Shown here: piece by piece, positions 7,663 through 15,385 of the stretch
How positions within the stretch are numbered: the first letter of the stretch is position 1
Layout of the letters: the number at the start of each line of letters is the position of its first letter
Assembly (NCBI GenBank): GCA_964642045.1
Contig: CAZXLZ010000006.1
Span: 1-36,275, forward strand
Length of the DNA stretch: 36,275 bases
Direction: 5' to 3'
Origin: RGIG5057 sp964642045
Lineage (GTDB): Bacteria; Bacillota; Clostridia; TANB77; CAG-465
Notes under the pieces: model-generated
Database searches by the model: none
The model's input: the letters and a program-made list of their open reading frames with translations, nothing else
Told to the model about the DNA's origin: nothing
Position numbers and translations under genes: made by a program

Positions 7663-7959
7663 TTAAAATTTTGAATGACATATAACAGAATAATCATAAC
7701 CTGCTATACTTTCACCATTTGGAAGCGTAAGCTCCAAATTATTTGTAAGTAAATCTTGATAAGAATAACTAGACACATTAGATAGATTAGAATCAATAAC
7801 AGTGAAAACATTTGTGTATGTAGAGTCTAATACTCCTTCTTTATACTCACATTTATTTCTACCAACATTAGCCTTTACACAAATTTTTTGACCCTTATAC
7901 TCTTCTATATCTTGCCTAATTTTTTGTAATGACTCCTTAGAGACCATATTTGTAATCAT
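7663..7959 (-). CDS. veg: Veg protein (biofilm-stimulating, DUF1021 family)
   Basis: Homologue of the small Bacillus Veg protein. The family signature is clear: KASVGR-like KANVGRNKCEYKEGVLDSTYTNVFTV, then SSYSYQDLLTNNLELT. I place the start at the ATG at 7959 (MITNMVSKESLQ, 98 residues). AGGTGATATT precedes it, and the promoter start site at about 7981 lies downstream of the longer in-frame ATG at 8014-8016, which is inside the -35 box. In Bacillus, Veg stimulates biofilm matrix genes and is made at high level in growth. The molecular action is not settled. It is monocistronic, with its own promoter and terminator. Confidence 0.9.
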   Translation of the reverse strand: MITNMVSKESLQKIRQDIEEYKGQKICVKANVGRNKCEYKEGVLDSTYTNVFTVIDSNLSNVSSYSYQDLLTNNLELTLPNGESIAGYDYSVICHSKF

Positions 7960-7987
7960 AATATCACCTACAACCTCTCTTACAAGA

Positions 7988-8016
7988 ATTATATCATCGT
8001 AAAAATAGCTTGTCAA
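7988..8016 (-). promoter_or_regulatory. Perfect-consensus SigA promoter of veg
   Basis: TTGACA (8011-8016) and TATAAT (7988-7993) on the minus strand, with exactly 17 bp between them. Both hexamers match the consensus at every base. The Bacillus veg promoter is also known as one of the strongest vegetative promoters. Confidence 0.93.
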
Positions 8017-8193
8017 ACACTACAAATAAGCATGACACACATATATTTCATTTTTATGTACATTTCAAAAATTATAATTGTTAAATTTACATATATATAT
8101 TTAACATATGTTACGTTTTATGTTTTTTTAATTACTTTTCAATTGCATTTGTGCTTAAAAAAACATAATAAACATACATTATTAATTTATTTA

Positions 8194-8270
8194 TGATATA
8201 ATATATATGTACCATTATCTGGTACTAAAAAGGAGCTATAATCACACTTATCAGTAATTATAGCTCTTTT
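8194..8270 (+). ncRNA. Candidate small RNA, about 60 nt, two hairpins
   Basis: On the plus strand an extended -10 TGATATAAT (8194-8202) would start transcription at about 8209. The RNA would open with a hairpin GTACC/GGTAC (8209-8225), then a short purine linker, then a hairpin with 10-bp arms GAGCTATAAT/ATTATAGCTC (8233-8242 and 8257-8266) and a TTTTATTATTT tail. There is no open frame. No clear -35 is visible. The second hairpin also serves as the terminator of the protease gene on the other strand, so the plus-strand RNA could be an illusion. Confidence 0.4.
8226..8268 (-). terminator. Terminator after the processing protease gene (bidirectional)
   Basis: GAGCTATAAT and ATTATAGCTC form a 10-bp stem, followed on the minus strand by CTTTTTAG and on the plus strand by TTTTATTATTT. 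It begins a few bases after the protease stop at 8272. Confidence 0.8.
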
Positions 8271-8271
8271 A

Positions 8272-9489
8272 TTATTTAATATTTTCTTTTAATACTTCTA
8301 ATCCTTTCTTAAGCTCCAAATCATCTTCAAATGGTATATACCATTTTGATTTATATTCTTCCTTTGCCTTTACCTCTACATTTGGGGTTATTCCACTTTC
8401 ATGTATTTCAGTTCCACTAGAAGTATAATATTTTGCATCAGTTATATATACAGCCCCTTTAGACATTTTAAGTTTATTAACACTTTGTACAATACCTTTT
8501 CCATAAGTTGTTGTTCCAACTATATTTCCTACTTTAAAGTCTTTAACTGAACCTGCAAAAATTTCAGATGCACTAGCACTATTTCCATTTACAAGTACAA
8601 CAAGTGGTATGTCTATAGCATTATTTTTATCATTAGTATATACTTTTTCTCTTCCATCTTTATATACCATTTTAAGTATTACACCCTTTGGAAGAATTGA
8701 TCTAAGTATAGTGCATACTTCACTAACTAAGCCACCTGGATTATTCCTTAAGTCAATAATTAGCCCATTTATATTTTTACCCATTAAATCTTTATAAGTT
8801 TGTGCAAACTCATCACTTGTTCCCATATCAAAAGAATATATCCTTATATACCCTATATTTTCTTCTAACATATCATAGCTTACTGACTGAGCTTTTACTT
8901 CCTCTGTAGTAAAATCACCTTCTAAAATTTCTCCATTTCTTAAATATTTAATATGTAACTTCGTAGGTTCTTTTGCTTTTATCAAATCTATACATTCATA
9001 ATATGTAGAACTTGTGCAGACCTTTCCTTCAATTTCAACAAATATATCACCTGGTATAAGTCCTGACTTTTCTGCCGGAGAATTTGGCATTACACTTGTA
9101 ACTATTATTCCACCTGTTTTTGAATCATAACTTATGTGTATTCCAAGTCCTGTGTATTTTTCATCTACACCTGTAAGTAGTTCATTATATTCTTCATCAG
9201 AAACATATCTAGTATATACATCATCAACATTATCCATTATGCCTTCTATTGCGCCTTCTACTATCTTATCCATATCTAAGTCGCCATAATATTTATCTTC
9301 TAATAACTTTACCACTTCATCTATTCTTTCTAAATAATTAGAATCTTCTTTCGATGCATTTTTTACTTTGCTATTTTTATCAGTTATTATTATATAGCCA
9401 GCAACACATATTATCCCAATGGTTGCGATAAGTATTATAATATTTAACACTTTTGTTATTATTTTTATTTTATCTTTTTTTTCTTCCAA
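8272..9489 (-). CDS. ctpA: C-terminal processing peptidase, S41 family (CtpA/CtpB)
   Basis: Membrane-anchored serine protease that cuts exported proteins near the C-terminus. From the TTG start at 9489 it has 405 residues: a TM helix at about 14-36, a PDZ domain at about 110-195 and the S41 core after that. The Ser-Lys pair is Ser306 in SASASEIF and Lys331 in TYGKG, with Asp317 between; these spacings (11 and 25 residues) match the E. coli Tsp triad. I chose TTG because AGAGGTG lies 7 bases before it. The in-frame ATG at 9510 has no site and lies at the predicted transcription start. Promoter and terminator frame it as a single gene. It could be a sporulation-type CtpB or a general CtpA; sequence alone does not decide. 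Confidence 0.93.
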   Translation of the reverse strand: MEEKKDKIKIITKVLNIIILIATIGIICVAGYIIITDKNSKVKNASKEDSNYLERIDEVVKLLEDKYYGDLDMDKIVEGAIEGIMDNVDDVYTRYVSDEEYNELLTGVDEKYTGLGIHISYDSKTGGIIVTSVMPNSPAEKSGLIPGDIFVEIEGKVCTSSTYYECIDLIKAKEPTKLHIKYLRNGEILEGDFTTEEVKAQSVSYDMLEENIGYIRIYSFDMGTSDEFAQTYKDLMGKNINGLIIDLRNNPGGLVSEVCTILRSILPKGVILKMVYKDGREKVYTNDKNNAIDIPLVVLVNGNSASASEIFAGSVKDFKVGNIVGTTTYGKGIVQSVNKLKMSKGAVYITDAKYYTSSGTEIHESGITPNVEVKAKEEYKSKWYIPFEDDLELKKGLEVLKENIK

Positions 9490-9513
9490 TTTAAAGCACC
9501 TCTGATACATTTA

Positions 9514-9542
9514 AGTATATTACAAAATTAATATAAGTTCAA
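9514..9542 (-). promoter_or_regulatory. SigA-type promoter of the processing protease
   Basis: TTGAAC (9537-9542) and TATACT (9514-9519) on the minus strand with 17 bp between them. The predicted start near 9507 lies after the first in-frame ATG and before the ribosome binding site of the TTG start, which supports the shorter protein. Confidence 0.7.
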
Positions 9543-9666
9543 TGATAATTTTGTAAAAGTTATATATTATTAAAATATATTTGTAAAAAAACTTAAATTA
9601 TATAATTAAATTGTTATAATTAATATAATAATTTATACAAATTAGAAATACAATTCCAAATTTGTA

Positions 9667-9705
9667 TAAAAAATATGCCTTACATTTCTGTAAGACATAC
9701 TTTTT
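9667..9705 (-). terminator. Rho-independent terminator after the histidine phosphatase pseudogene
   Basis: TATGTCTTACA and TGTAAGGCATA pair with one mismatch (plus-strand arms 9674-9684 and 9689-9699) and run into TTTTTT on the minus strand. It is very similar to the terminator after secY. Confidence 0.8.
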
Positions 9706-9706
9706 G

Positions 9707-10348
9707 CTATAGATTAATATATCCACAATCCTCATGATCTTTAATTTCTCTTATCCAGCAATTTTTAGGATTTTTCTCCTCATGAAACCATTCTGGAGAA
9801 TAATGAAACCACCTTAATAAAAATGCTCTTAAAGTAGTTCCATGCGTAAATATAAATAATGTATCTATTCCATGTTTTTCATAATCACGATGAATAGTCC
9901 CCATAAACTGATGAACACGAAGTGCTACATCAAAAGGACTTTCTCCAAGAGGAAGACGTGCATAAAACTTTCCGAAGTTCTGACGCTGGCGCTGATACTC
10001 TTCGTACTCTTTTGGAAAAAGATTTTTCCATTTTTCTTTCGGCACTGAATCGAACAAACCAAATTGTTGCTCAACTAAAGTTATATCTTCCTTTACATCT
10101 TTTATATTAAGAGAAGAATTAAACTCTTCTGAGGTTTGTCTGGTTCTAAGGTAAGGACTTTTCCATATCCTTGCATTCTCAAGAGAAATCCTCCGTTCAT
10201 TGCAGTAGTTAGCAAGTCATGTGCCAGCTTCACGAGCTTGCTTTTTTCCTGCTTCAGTTAATTCTACTAAATGATCAGGTGTCCGCTTAATGTAATTACC
10301 TCCAATATTAGCTATTGATTCTCCATGCCTAATAAGAAAAATATGCAT
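9707..10348 (-). pseudogene. Histidine phosphatase (phosphoglycerate mutase-like), broken by an in-frame TGA
   Basis: From the ATG at 10348 (site AAAAGGAGTGATT) the frame begins MHIFLIRHGESIANIGG, with the RHGE phospho-histidine motif at residues 7-10. It runs to codon 44, a TGA at 10217-10219, and stays in the same frame to TAG at 9707 with a full-length 213-residue family layout, including the second catalytic His in FIFTHGTTLRAF. A single CGA-to-TGA change would explain it (AGT-R-LANYCNERR). The open part from 10057 lacks the catalytic RHG and would be inactive alone. Parts of the gene are less AT-rich than the neighbours, so it may be acquired. A sequencing error or strain-specific mutation cannot be excluded. 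Confidence 0.85.
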
Positions 10349-10401
10349 ATAATCACTCCTTTTTTTATTTTAATGCCATATAGTGTTTTTAATAAGCTAT
10401 A

Positions 10402-10416
10402 CTAAAACATTACCAT
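10402..10416 (-). CDS. Possible four-residue leader peptide (MVMF)
   Basis: In the leader of the phosphatase pseudogene, a consensus AGGAGG (10423-10428) lies 6 bases before ATG GTA ATG TTT TAG. The site is stronger than that of the following gene. It may be a real leader peptide, a leftover of another gene, or chance. Confidence 0.25.
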   Translation of the reverse strand: MVMF

Positions 10417-10462
10417 CTTCTTCCTCCTAAGTATTTTTAGAAATCTATTTTTCTGCGTAAAT

Positions 10463-10491
10463 ATTATATCATAATATTTATGTAAAGTAAA
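10463..10491 (-). promoter_or_regulatory. Extended -10 promoter of the phosphatase pseudogene
   Basis: On the minus strand TGATATAAT (TATAAT at 10463-10468) is preceded after about 17 bp by TTTACT. It gives a leader of about 110 nt before the ATG at 10348, including the short MVMF frame. Confidence 0.55.
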
Positions 10492-10516
10492 TACTTAGTA
10501 TAGATTTTGTAACAAT

Positions 10517-10557
10517 ATAAAAAATATATGCCTTACAAAACCTGTAAAACATATATT
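10517..10557 (-). terminator. Terminator ending the S10-spc operon after secY
   Basis: TATATGTTTTACA and TGTAAGGCATATA form a long hairpin with one mismatch (10524-10556 region), followed by TTTTTTATAT on the minus strand. It lies 24 bp after the secY stop and separates the ribosomal operon from the phosphatase pseudogene. Confidence 0.8.
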
Positions 10558-10580
10558 TAACTATTTTATTTTTATTTATA

Positions 10581-11894
10581 TTAATCTAAGAAACCTTTGT
10601 AATGTCTTGATACCATCTGTGATTCTAGTCCTTTTAGGACTTCTAAAGCAACACTTACAACGATAAGTACTGAAGTACCACCGAATGTTATAGATATAGG
10701 CATTGCTCCTTGCATTACAACTGGAAGAACAGCAACTAGCGCTAAGAATACAGCTCCTACCCAAGTTACATTCTTTAGAGTAGATTTTAAATAATCAGAT
10801 GTATTTTTACCAGCTCTAACTCCTGGTATGAATCCTCCATTTTTCTTTAAATTATTTGCAATCTCAGTTGGATTTACAACAAACATTGTATATACAAATG
10901 TAAATCCTATTATTAAAACAGTATATACTACTGCATATATTAAAATATAGTACCATGCACTATTACTTGTAATTGAAAATGCGCTGTATACATACCTCCA
11001 GAAGCCAGTAGGTGCACCTTTACTTACCATTGATATTATAGTTGCAGGGAACATCATAAATGACATTGCAAATATAATTGGCATAACACCAGCCATAGAA
11101 AGCTTCATTGGTATATGAGTATTTTGTCCTCCATACATTTTTCTTCCAACAACTTTTTTTGCATAGTTTACAGGAATTCTTCTTTCTGCTTGCTGCATAA
11201 ATACAACTCCTGCTAAGACTAAACACATAGCAAGTATTAACGCTATAACTACAAGCCAGCTAGCAATTCCTCCATCATTTGCATAGTTTATTAGAGTAAC
11301 TGCTGCATCTGGAGTTCTTGAAATGATACCAACAAAGATAATCATTGAGATACCATTACCAATACCATACTCAGTTATTTTATCACCTAGCCAAGTAAGT
11401 ATAGCAGTACCTGTCATAAGACTTACTACAAATAATATTGCACCCACAGCAAGTCCAGCACCACTTTGAAGTGGAGCAAGCATATATGACCTATAATTCA
11501 TATAGAATCCTAGACCCTCAACAAGAGAAAATGCTATTGTTAAGTATTTTGTATACTTATTTAATTTTTTTCTACCTTCTTCTCCTTCTTTAGAAAGTCT
11601 TTCCAAAGATGGCACTACAACTTGTAATAGATTAAGTACTATTGAGGCCGTAATGTATGGTCCTATAGTCATTGCAAGTATAGACATATTGCTAAAAGCA
11701 CCACCTGATATAAGGTTAATAGTTCCAGCTATACCCATAGAAGATGTATCAAGCTGACTCTCTATCAAAGCCTTATCAAGTCCTGGAACAGTTACGAATG
11801 TTCCAAGTCTGAAAAGTAAAATTATAAATAAAGTGAATAATAATTTCTTTCTTAAATCTTTTACTGAAAAGATGTTTTTGATTGTTTCAATCAT
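10581..11894 (-). CDS. secY: Protein translocase subunit SecY
   Basis: Core channel protein of the Sec translocon in the cytoplasmic membrane. 437 residues with ten hydrophobic helices, beginning MIETIKNIFSVKDLRKKLLFTLFIILLFRLGTFV-like N-terminal and plug region, and containing the cytoplasmic loops NPTEIANNLKKNGGFIPG and GLESQMVSRHYKGFL that contact SecA and the ribosome. It starts one base after the rplO stop and is the last gene of this operon. In most Firmicutes adk, map, infA and the alpha operon follow; here a terminator follows instead. Confidence 0.97.
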   Translation of the reverse strand: MIETIKNIFSVKDLRKKLLFTLFIILLFRLGTFVTVPGLDKALIESQLDTSSMGIAGTINLISGGAFSNMSILAMTIGPYITASIVLNLLQVVVPSLERLSKEGEEGRKKLNKYTKYLTIAFSLVEGLGFYMNYRSYMLAPLQSGAGLAVGAILFVVSLMTGTAILTWLGDKITEYGIGNGISMIIFVGIISRTPDAAVTLINYANDGGIASWLVVIALILAMCLVLAGVVFMQQAERRIPVNYAKKVVGRKMYGGQNTHIPMKLSMAGVMPIIFAMSFMMFPATIISMVSKGAPTGFWRYVYSAFSITSNSAWYYILIYAVVYTVLIIGFTFVYTMFVVNPTEIANNLKKNGGFIPGVRAGKNTSDYLKSTLKNVTWVGAVFLALVAVLPVVMQGAMPISITFGGTSVLIVVSVALEVLKGLESQMVSRHYKGFLD

Positions 11895-11895
11895 A

Positions 11896-12336
11896 CTATT
11901 TCACCTCTATCTTTCCTCCAGCTGCTTCTATTTTTTCTTTAGCTGCAGCGGAGAATTTTTTTGCTTCTACATTAAGATTCTTAGTTATGTTTCCATTTCC
12001 AAGAATTTTTAGTCCATCAAGCTCATCTCTTATTACACGATCTTTAAGAAGTAGCTCGGCATTTACAGTAGTTCCTGCTTCATATCTTTCTAAATCAGAA
12101 ACATTTATAGTAGCATATACTTTAGCAAAATGATTTGTAAATCCTTTCTTTGGAAGTCTTCTATATAATGGAGTTTGACCACCCTCAAATCCTCTTCTTA
12201 TACTTCCACCTGATCTTGCTTTTTGACCCTTATGACCTTTACCAGCAGTTTTACCAAGTCCTGATCCTATTCCTCTACCTACTCTTTTCTTCTCAGTAGT
12301 AGCGCCATAAGCTGGTCCTAATTCGTGCATCTTCAC
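11896..12336 (-). CDS. rplO: 50S ribosomal protein L15
   Basis: Large-subunit protein. I place the start at the GTG at 12336 (MKMHELGPAYGATTEKKRVGRG, 146 residues), because it matches the MKLHEL start of L15 and has AGGAGG 8 bases upstream. The TTG six bases further up would be too close to that site. The Gly-rich N-terminal tail (RGIGSGLGKTAGKGHKGQKARSGG-type) is intact. The gene follows rpsE with only a ribosome binding region between, so no rpmD is present. Confidence 0.96.
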   Translation of the reverse strand: MKMHELGPAYGATTEKKRVGRGIGSGLGKTAGKGHKGQKARSGGSIRRGFEGGQTPLYRRLPKKGFTNHFAKVYATINVSDLERYEAGTTVNAELLLKDRVIRDELDGLKILGNGNITKNLNVEAKKFSAAAKEKIEAAGGKIEVK

Positions 12337-12371
12337 GCGCAATTCCTCCTCTCTTTTTATTTTATTTATTA

Positions 12372-12863
12372 CTAGTTAAATAATTGTTCTACAGTTTTTC
12401 CTCTAAGTCTTGCTACTTCTTCTGGTGTTCTCATAGCCTTTAAAGCTTTGAATGTAGCATAAACTATATTTCTACTATTTCTAGATCCTAAAGTTTTAGC
12501 TGTACAGTTTTTAACACCTGCAAGTTCAAGTACTGGTCTTACAGCACCACCTGCAATAACTCCTGTACCATCAACAGATGGTTTTATTATTACTTTAGAT
12601 GATCCAAAATTTGTAGTATATTCATGAGGAAGTGTTCCATTAACTAAAGAAATTTTAACAATATTTTTTCTTGCTTCTTCTGTTGCTTTTCTTATAGCAT
12701 CTGGAACTTCAGCAGCTTTACCGCTACCTACGCCTATTCTTCCGTTTTCGTCACCAACAACTACAAGTACGCTAAATCTAAAAGTTCTACCACCTTTAAC
12801 AACTTTCGCAACTCTTGCAACATTAACAACTTTTTCTTTTAATTCATTTTTAACGTCTGCCAT
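12372..12863 (-). CDS. rpsE: 30S ribosomal protein S5
   Basis: Small-subunit protein at the mRNA entry, important for decoding accuracy. 163 residues, slightly short for the family. The double-stranded RNA-binding domain (VVNVARVAKVVKGGRTFRFS) is followed by the S5 fold with the GVIAGGAVRPVLELAGV loop. It lies between rplR and rplO in the spc part of the operon. Normally rpmD comes next. Confidence 0.97.
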   Translation of the reverse strand: MADVKNELKEKVVNVARVAKVVKGGRTFRFSVLVVVGDENGRIGVGSGKAAEVPDAIRKATEEARKNIVKISLVNGTLPHEYTTNFGSSKVIIKPSVDGTGVIAGGAVRPVLELAGVKNCTAKTLGSRNSRNIVYATFKALKAMRTPEEVARLRGKTVEQLFN

Positions 12864-12884
12864 AAAGTTTATTTACTCCTTCCC

Positions 12885-13244
12885 TTAAAATTCTAAACCT
12901 GCTTCTCTTGCAGCTTCAGCTATAGCTTTTACTTTTCCATGGTATAAATAACCATTTCTGTCAAATACTACTGTAGTTATATTTTTTTCTTTTAATCTTT
13001 TTGCGATCAAAGTGCCAACTTCTTTAGCTGCTTCAATGTTAGATGCTTTAGTTTTAACCTCTTTATCTAAAGTTGAGGCACTAGCGATAGTTACAGCCTT
13101 TGTATCATCTATAGCTTGAACATATATATTATTTAAGCTTCTAAACACACAAAGTCTTGGCCTTGAATCATCACCTTTAACTTTAGCTCTAACTCTTTTT
13201 TGAATCTTAAGTCTAGCTTCGTTTTTACTTTGCTTTTTTATCAT
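12885..13244 (-). CDS. rplR: 50S ribosomal protein L18
   Basis: 5S rRNA-binding protein of the central protuberance. 119 residues, normal length. Shows the basic N-terminal tail, RPRLCVFRSLNNIYVQAIDD and the C-terminal FDRNGYLYHGKVKAIAEAAREAGL motif. Lies between rplF and rpsE in the standard order. Confidence 0.97.
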   Translation of the reverse strand: MIKKQSKNEARLKIQKRVRAKVKGDDSRPRLCVFRSLNNIYVQAIDDTKAVTIASASTLDKEVKTKASNIEAAKEVGTLIAKRLKEKNITTVVFDRNGYLYHGKVKAIAEAAREAGLEF

Positions 13245-13273
13245 AATTTAGGTTACCCTCCTTTATTTAAGAA

Positions 13274-13810
13274 TTATTTTTTACCGCCAGCTTTACCTTC
13301 TTTTCTAATAATTCTTTCACCAGCGTATTTAATACCTTTGCCCTTATATGGCTCTGGTAATTTCATTTCTCTTATTTCGGCTGCCATTTGTCCTACTTTT
13401 TGTTTATCAATTCCTTTTACTATAATAGTATTAGGATTTGGAACTTCAATAGTTATATCTTCAGAATCTTCAAATTCTACAGGATGAGAATATCCTAAAG
13501 ATAGGACTAATTTTTTACCTTGTTTTGCAGCTTTATATCCAACACCATTTACTTCTAGTGTCTTCTCAAAACCTTCGCTTACACCAATAACCATGTTATT
13601 TAAAAGTGATCTAGTAAGTCCATGGATATTACCATATTTTTCATCATCTATAGTAACAAGAACTTTTCCATCTTCTACTTTAAAGTTTACAACATCTAAA
13701 AATTCTTTTTCTAGACTACCTTTTGGTCCTTTTACTGTTACTTTATGACCATCTACTTTTACTTCAACACCTTGTTTAATAATTACTGGATTTTTTCCTA
13801 TTCTTGACAT
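13274..13810 (-). CDS. rplF: 50S ribosomal protein L6
   Basis: Large-subunit protein near the factor-binding site. 178 residues with the start MSRIGKNPVIIKQGV and the C-terminal signature PEPYKGKGIKYAGERIIRKEGKAGGKK-type basic end, in the standard place between rpsH and rplR. Confidence 0.97.
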   Translation of the reverse strand: MSRIGKNPVIIKQGVEVKVDGHKVTVKGPKGSLEKEFLDVVNFKVEDGKVLVTIDDEKYGNIHGLTRSLLNNMVIGVSEGFEKTLEVNGVGYKAAKQGKKLVLSLGYSHPVEFEDSEDITIEVPNPNTIIVKGIDKQKVGQMAAEIREMKLPEPYKGKGIKYAGERIIRKEGKAGGKK

Positions 13811-13838
13811 AGTAATTTATCCTCCTTAAAAATTTATA

Positions 13839-14234
13839 TTACCAAATATATGCTAAGATTTCTCCACCAACATTTTCTTTTCTTGCATTTTTATCTGTCA
13901 TTATACCCTTTGATGTAGAGATTACAGCAATACCTAAACCATTTAGAACTCTAGGAAGTTCTCCTGCGTTTGCATATATTCTAAGTCCTGGTTTACTTAT
14001 TCTTTTTAGACCTTGTAAAACCTTAGTTTTGTTCTCATATTTTAATGTAATTCTTATAGTTTTTTTAACACCTTCACCTAAAACTTCTAAAGATGAAACA
14101 AAACCCTCTTCTACTAATATATCAGCTATTGCTTTTTTTACTCTAGAATAAGGAACGTCTACTGATTGATGTCTTTGAGTATTAGCATTTCTTATTCTTG
14201 TTAGCATATCTGCAATTGGATCTGTTACATTCAT
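13839..14234 (-). CDS. rpsH: 30S ribosomal protein S8
   Basis: Central-domain 16S rRNA-binding protein and, in many bacteria, translational repressor of the spc genes. 131 residues, start MNVTDPIADMLTRIRNAN, C-terminal STSKGIMTDKNARKENVGGE. Strong site AAGGAGGATAAATAA. I did not find an obvious S8-binding mimic upstream of rplE. Confidence 0.97.
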   Translation of the reverse strand: MNVTDPIADMLTRIRNANTQRHQSVDVPYSRVKKAIADILVEEGFVSSLEVLGEGVKKTIRITLKYENKTKVLQGLKRISKPGLRIYANAGELPRVLNGLGIAVISTSKGIMTDKNARKENVGGEILAYIW

Positions 14235-14284
14235 TTATTTATCCTCCTTTAACATAAAGTTACTTTTCTTTTAAAGCTTAAATC

Positions 14285-14470
14285 CTACCAACTAGCCTTT
14301 TTAAGTCCTGGAATATTACCTTCGTATGCAAGTTTTCTAAAGCATAAACGACAAATTCCATATTTTCTCATATATGCATGTGGTCTTCCACATATTTTAC
14401 ATCTATTATAGTATCTAGTACTGAATTTAGGCTCTCTTTGTTGTTTAATTATCATTGATTTTTTTGCCAT
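14285..14470 (-). CDS. rpsN: 30S ribosomal protein S14, zinc-binding type (S14Z)
   Basis: A 61-residue short S14 with an intact zinc ribbon: Cys24, Cys27, Cys40 and Cys43 in CKICG and CRLCF. This is the C+ form that Firmicutes keep in the spc operon. It lies between rplE and rpsH. Confidence 0.97.
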   Translation of the reverse strand: MAKKSMIIKQQREPKFSTRYYNRCKICGRPHAYMRKYGICRLCFRKLAYEGNIPGLKKASW

Positions 14471-14490
14471 TTTTTAAGATTCCCTCCTAT

Positions 14491-15027
14491 CTACTTTTCG
14501 AATGGAAGTCCTAGCATTGCAAGTAATGCTTTAGCTTCCTCGTCAGTTTTTGCAGTTGTAACAAAAGTGATATCCATTCCTCTTGTTTTATCTATTTTAT
14601 CATACTCTATTTCTGGGAAAATCATTTGCTCTTTAACACCCATAGAGTAATTTCCTCTGCCATCAAAAGATTTTACAGATACTCCTTTAAAATCTCTTAC
14701 ACGTGCAAGTGCAACATTAAATAATTTTGTAGCAAAATCATACATTTTATCTGCACGTAAAGTAACTTTACATCCAATATCCATTCCTTCTCTTAGTTTA
14801 AAAGCAGCGATAGATTTTTTTGCTTTAGTTACAACAGGTTTTTGTCCTGTTATTATTGTTAAATCATTACTAGCTGCAATAATTGCTTTAGAGTTATCTT
14901 TTATATCACTTACTCCCATGTTTATCATTATTTTTTCTAGCTTTGGCACCTGCATAACAGAAGAATAGTTAAACTCTTTCATTAAAGCAGGTACAATTTC
15001 TTTCTTATATCTTTCTTTAAGGTTCAA
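14491..15027 (-). CDS. rplE: 50S ribosomal protein L5
   Basis: 5S rRNA-binding protein of the central protuberance. 178 residues. It starts at TTG (MNLKERYKKEIVPALM) 7 bases after GGAGGGG. Motifs MQVPKLEKIMINMG and the P-loop-like LREGMDIGCKVTLR are present, with GRGNYSMGVKEQMIFPEI near the C-terminus. Confidence 0.97.
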   Translation of the reverse strand: MNLKERYKKEIVPALMKEFNYSSVMQVPKLEKIMINMGVSDIKDNSKAIIAASNDLTIITGQKPVVTKAKKSIAAFKLREGMDIGCKVTLRADKMYDFATKLFNVALARVRDFKGVSVKSFDGRGNYSMGVKEQMIFPEIEYDKIDKTRGMDITFVTTAKTDEEAKALLAMLGLPFEK

Positions 15028-15041
15028 TTTTTTCCCCTCCT

Positions 15042-15359
15042 TTACTTAACATCATTACATTTCCTGCAGAATCTTGATTTTTTTCCGTCTTCTGCAACTT
15101 TTATTCCAAGTTTTGTACCCTTAGAACATTTTTCACAAAAATAATTTACTTTAGAAGCATCTATAGGTTTCTCTCTTTTTATAATTCCTGATTCTTCACC
15201 AGCTCTTTTAGCTTTAGAGTGCATAGTTCTTACATTTATTCCTTCTACTAAAACTTTATTATCTTTAAGAGAAATTTCAAGTATTTTTCCCTTTTTGCCT
15301 TTTTCTGTTCCAGAGTTTACAATAACTGTATCTCCTTTTCTTAATTTCATTTTTGTCAT
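15042..15359 (-). CDS. rplX: 50S ribosomal protein L24
   Basis: Assembly initiator of the large subunit. I use the ATG at 15359 (MTKMKLRKGDTVIV, 105 residues) because AGGGGTG lies 9 bases before it. A GTG four codons upstream would overlap that site. The KOW domain (KGDTVIVNSGTEKGKKG) is followed by a C-terminal Cys-x2-Cys pair set (CEKC and CRKC), a putative zinc ribbon seen in many L24 proteins. Confidence 0.95.
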   Translation of the reverse strand: MTKMKLRKGDTVIVNSGTEKGKKGKILEISLKDNKVLVEGINVRTMHSKAKRAGEESGIIKREKPIDASKVNYFCEKCSKGTKLGIKVAEDGKKSRFCRKCNDVK

Positions 15360-15385
15360 TTTATTTTTCACCCCTAACCTTTAAG

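Noticed and set aside
7960..8016. Longer Veg protein starting at 8016
   Set aside because: The codon lies in the -35 box of the perfect promoter, upstream of the transcription start.
10217..10219. TGA as selenocysteine or as a reassigned sense codon in the histidine phosphatase
   Set aside because: No selenocysteine hairpin is evident after the codon, the family has no Cys/Sec there, and TGA ends other genes in the window.
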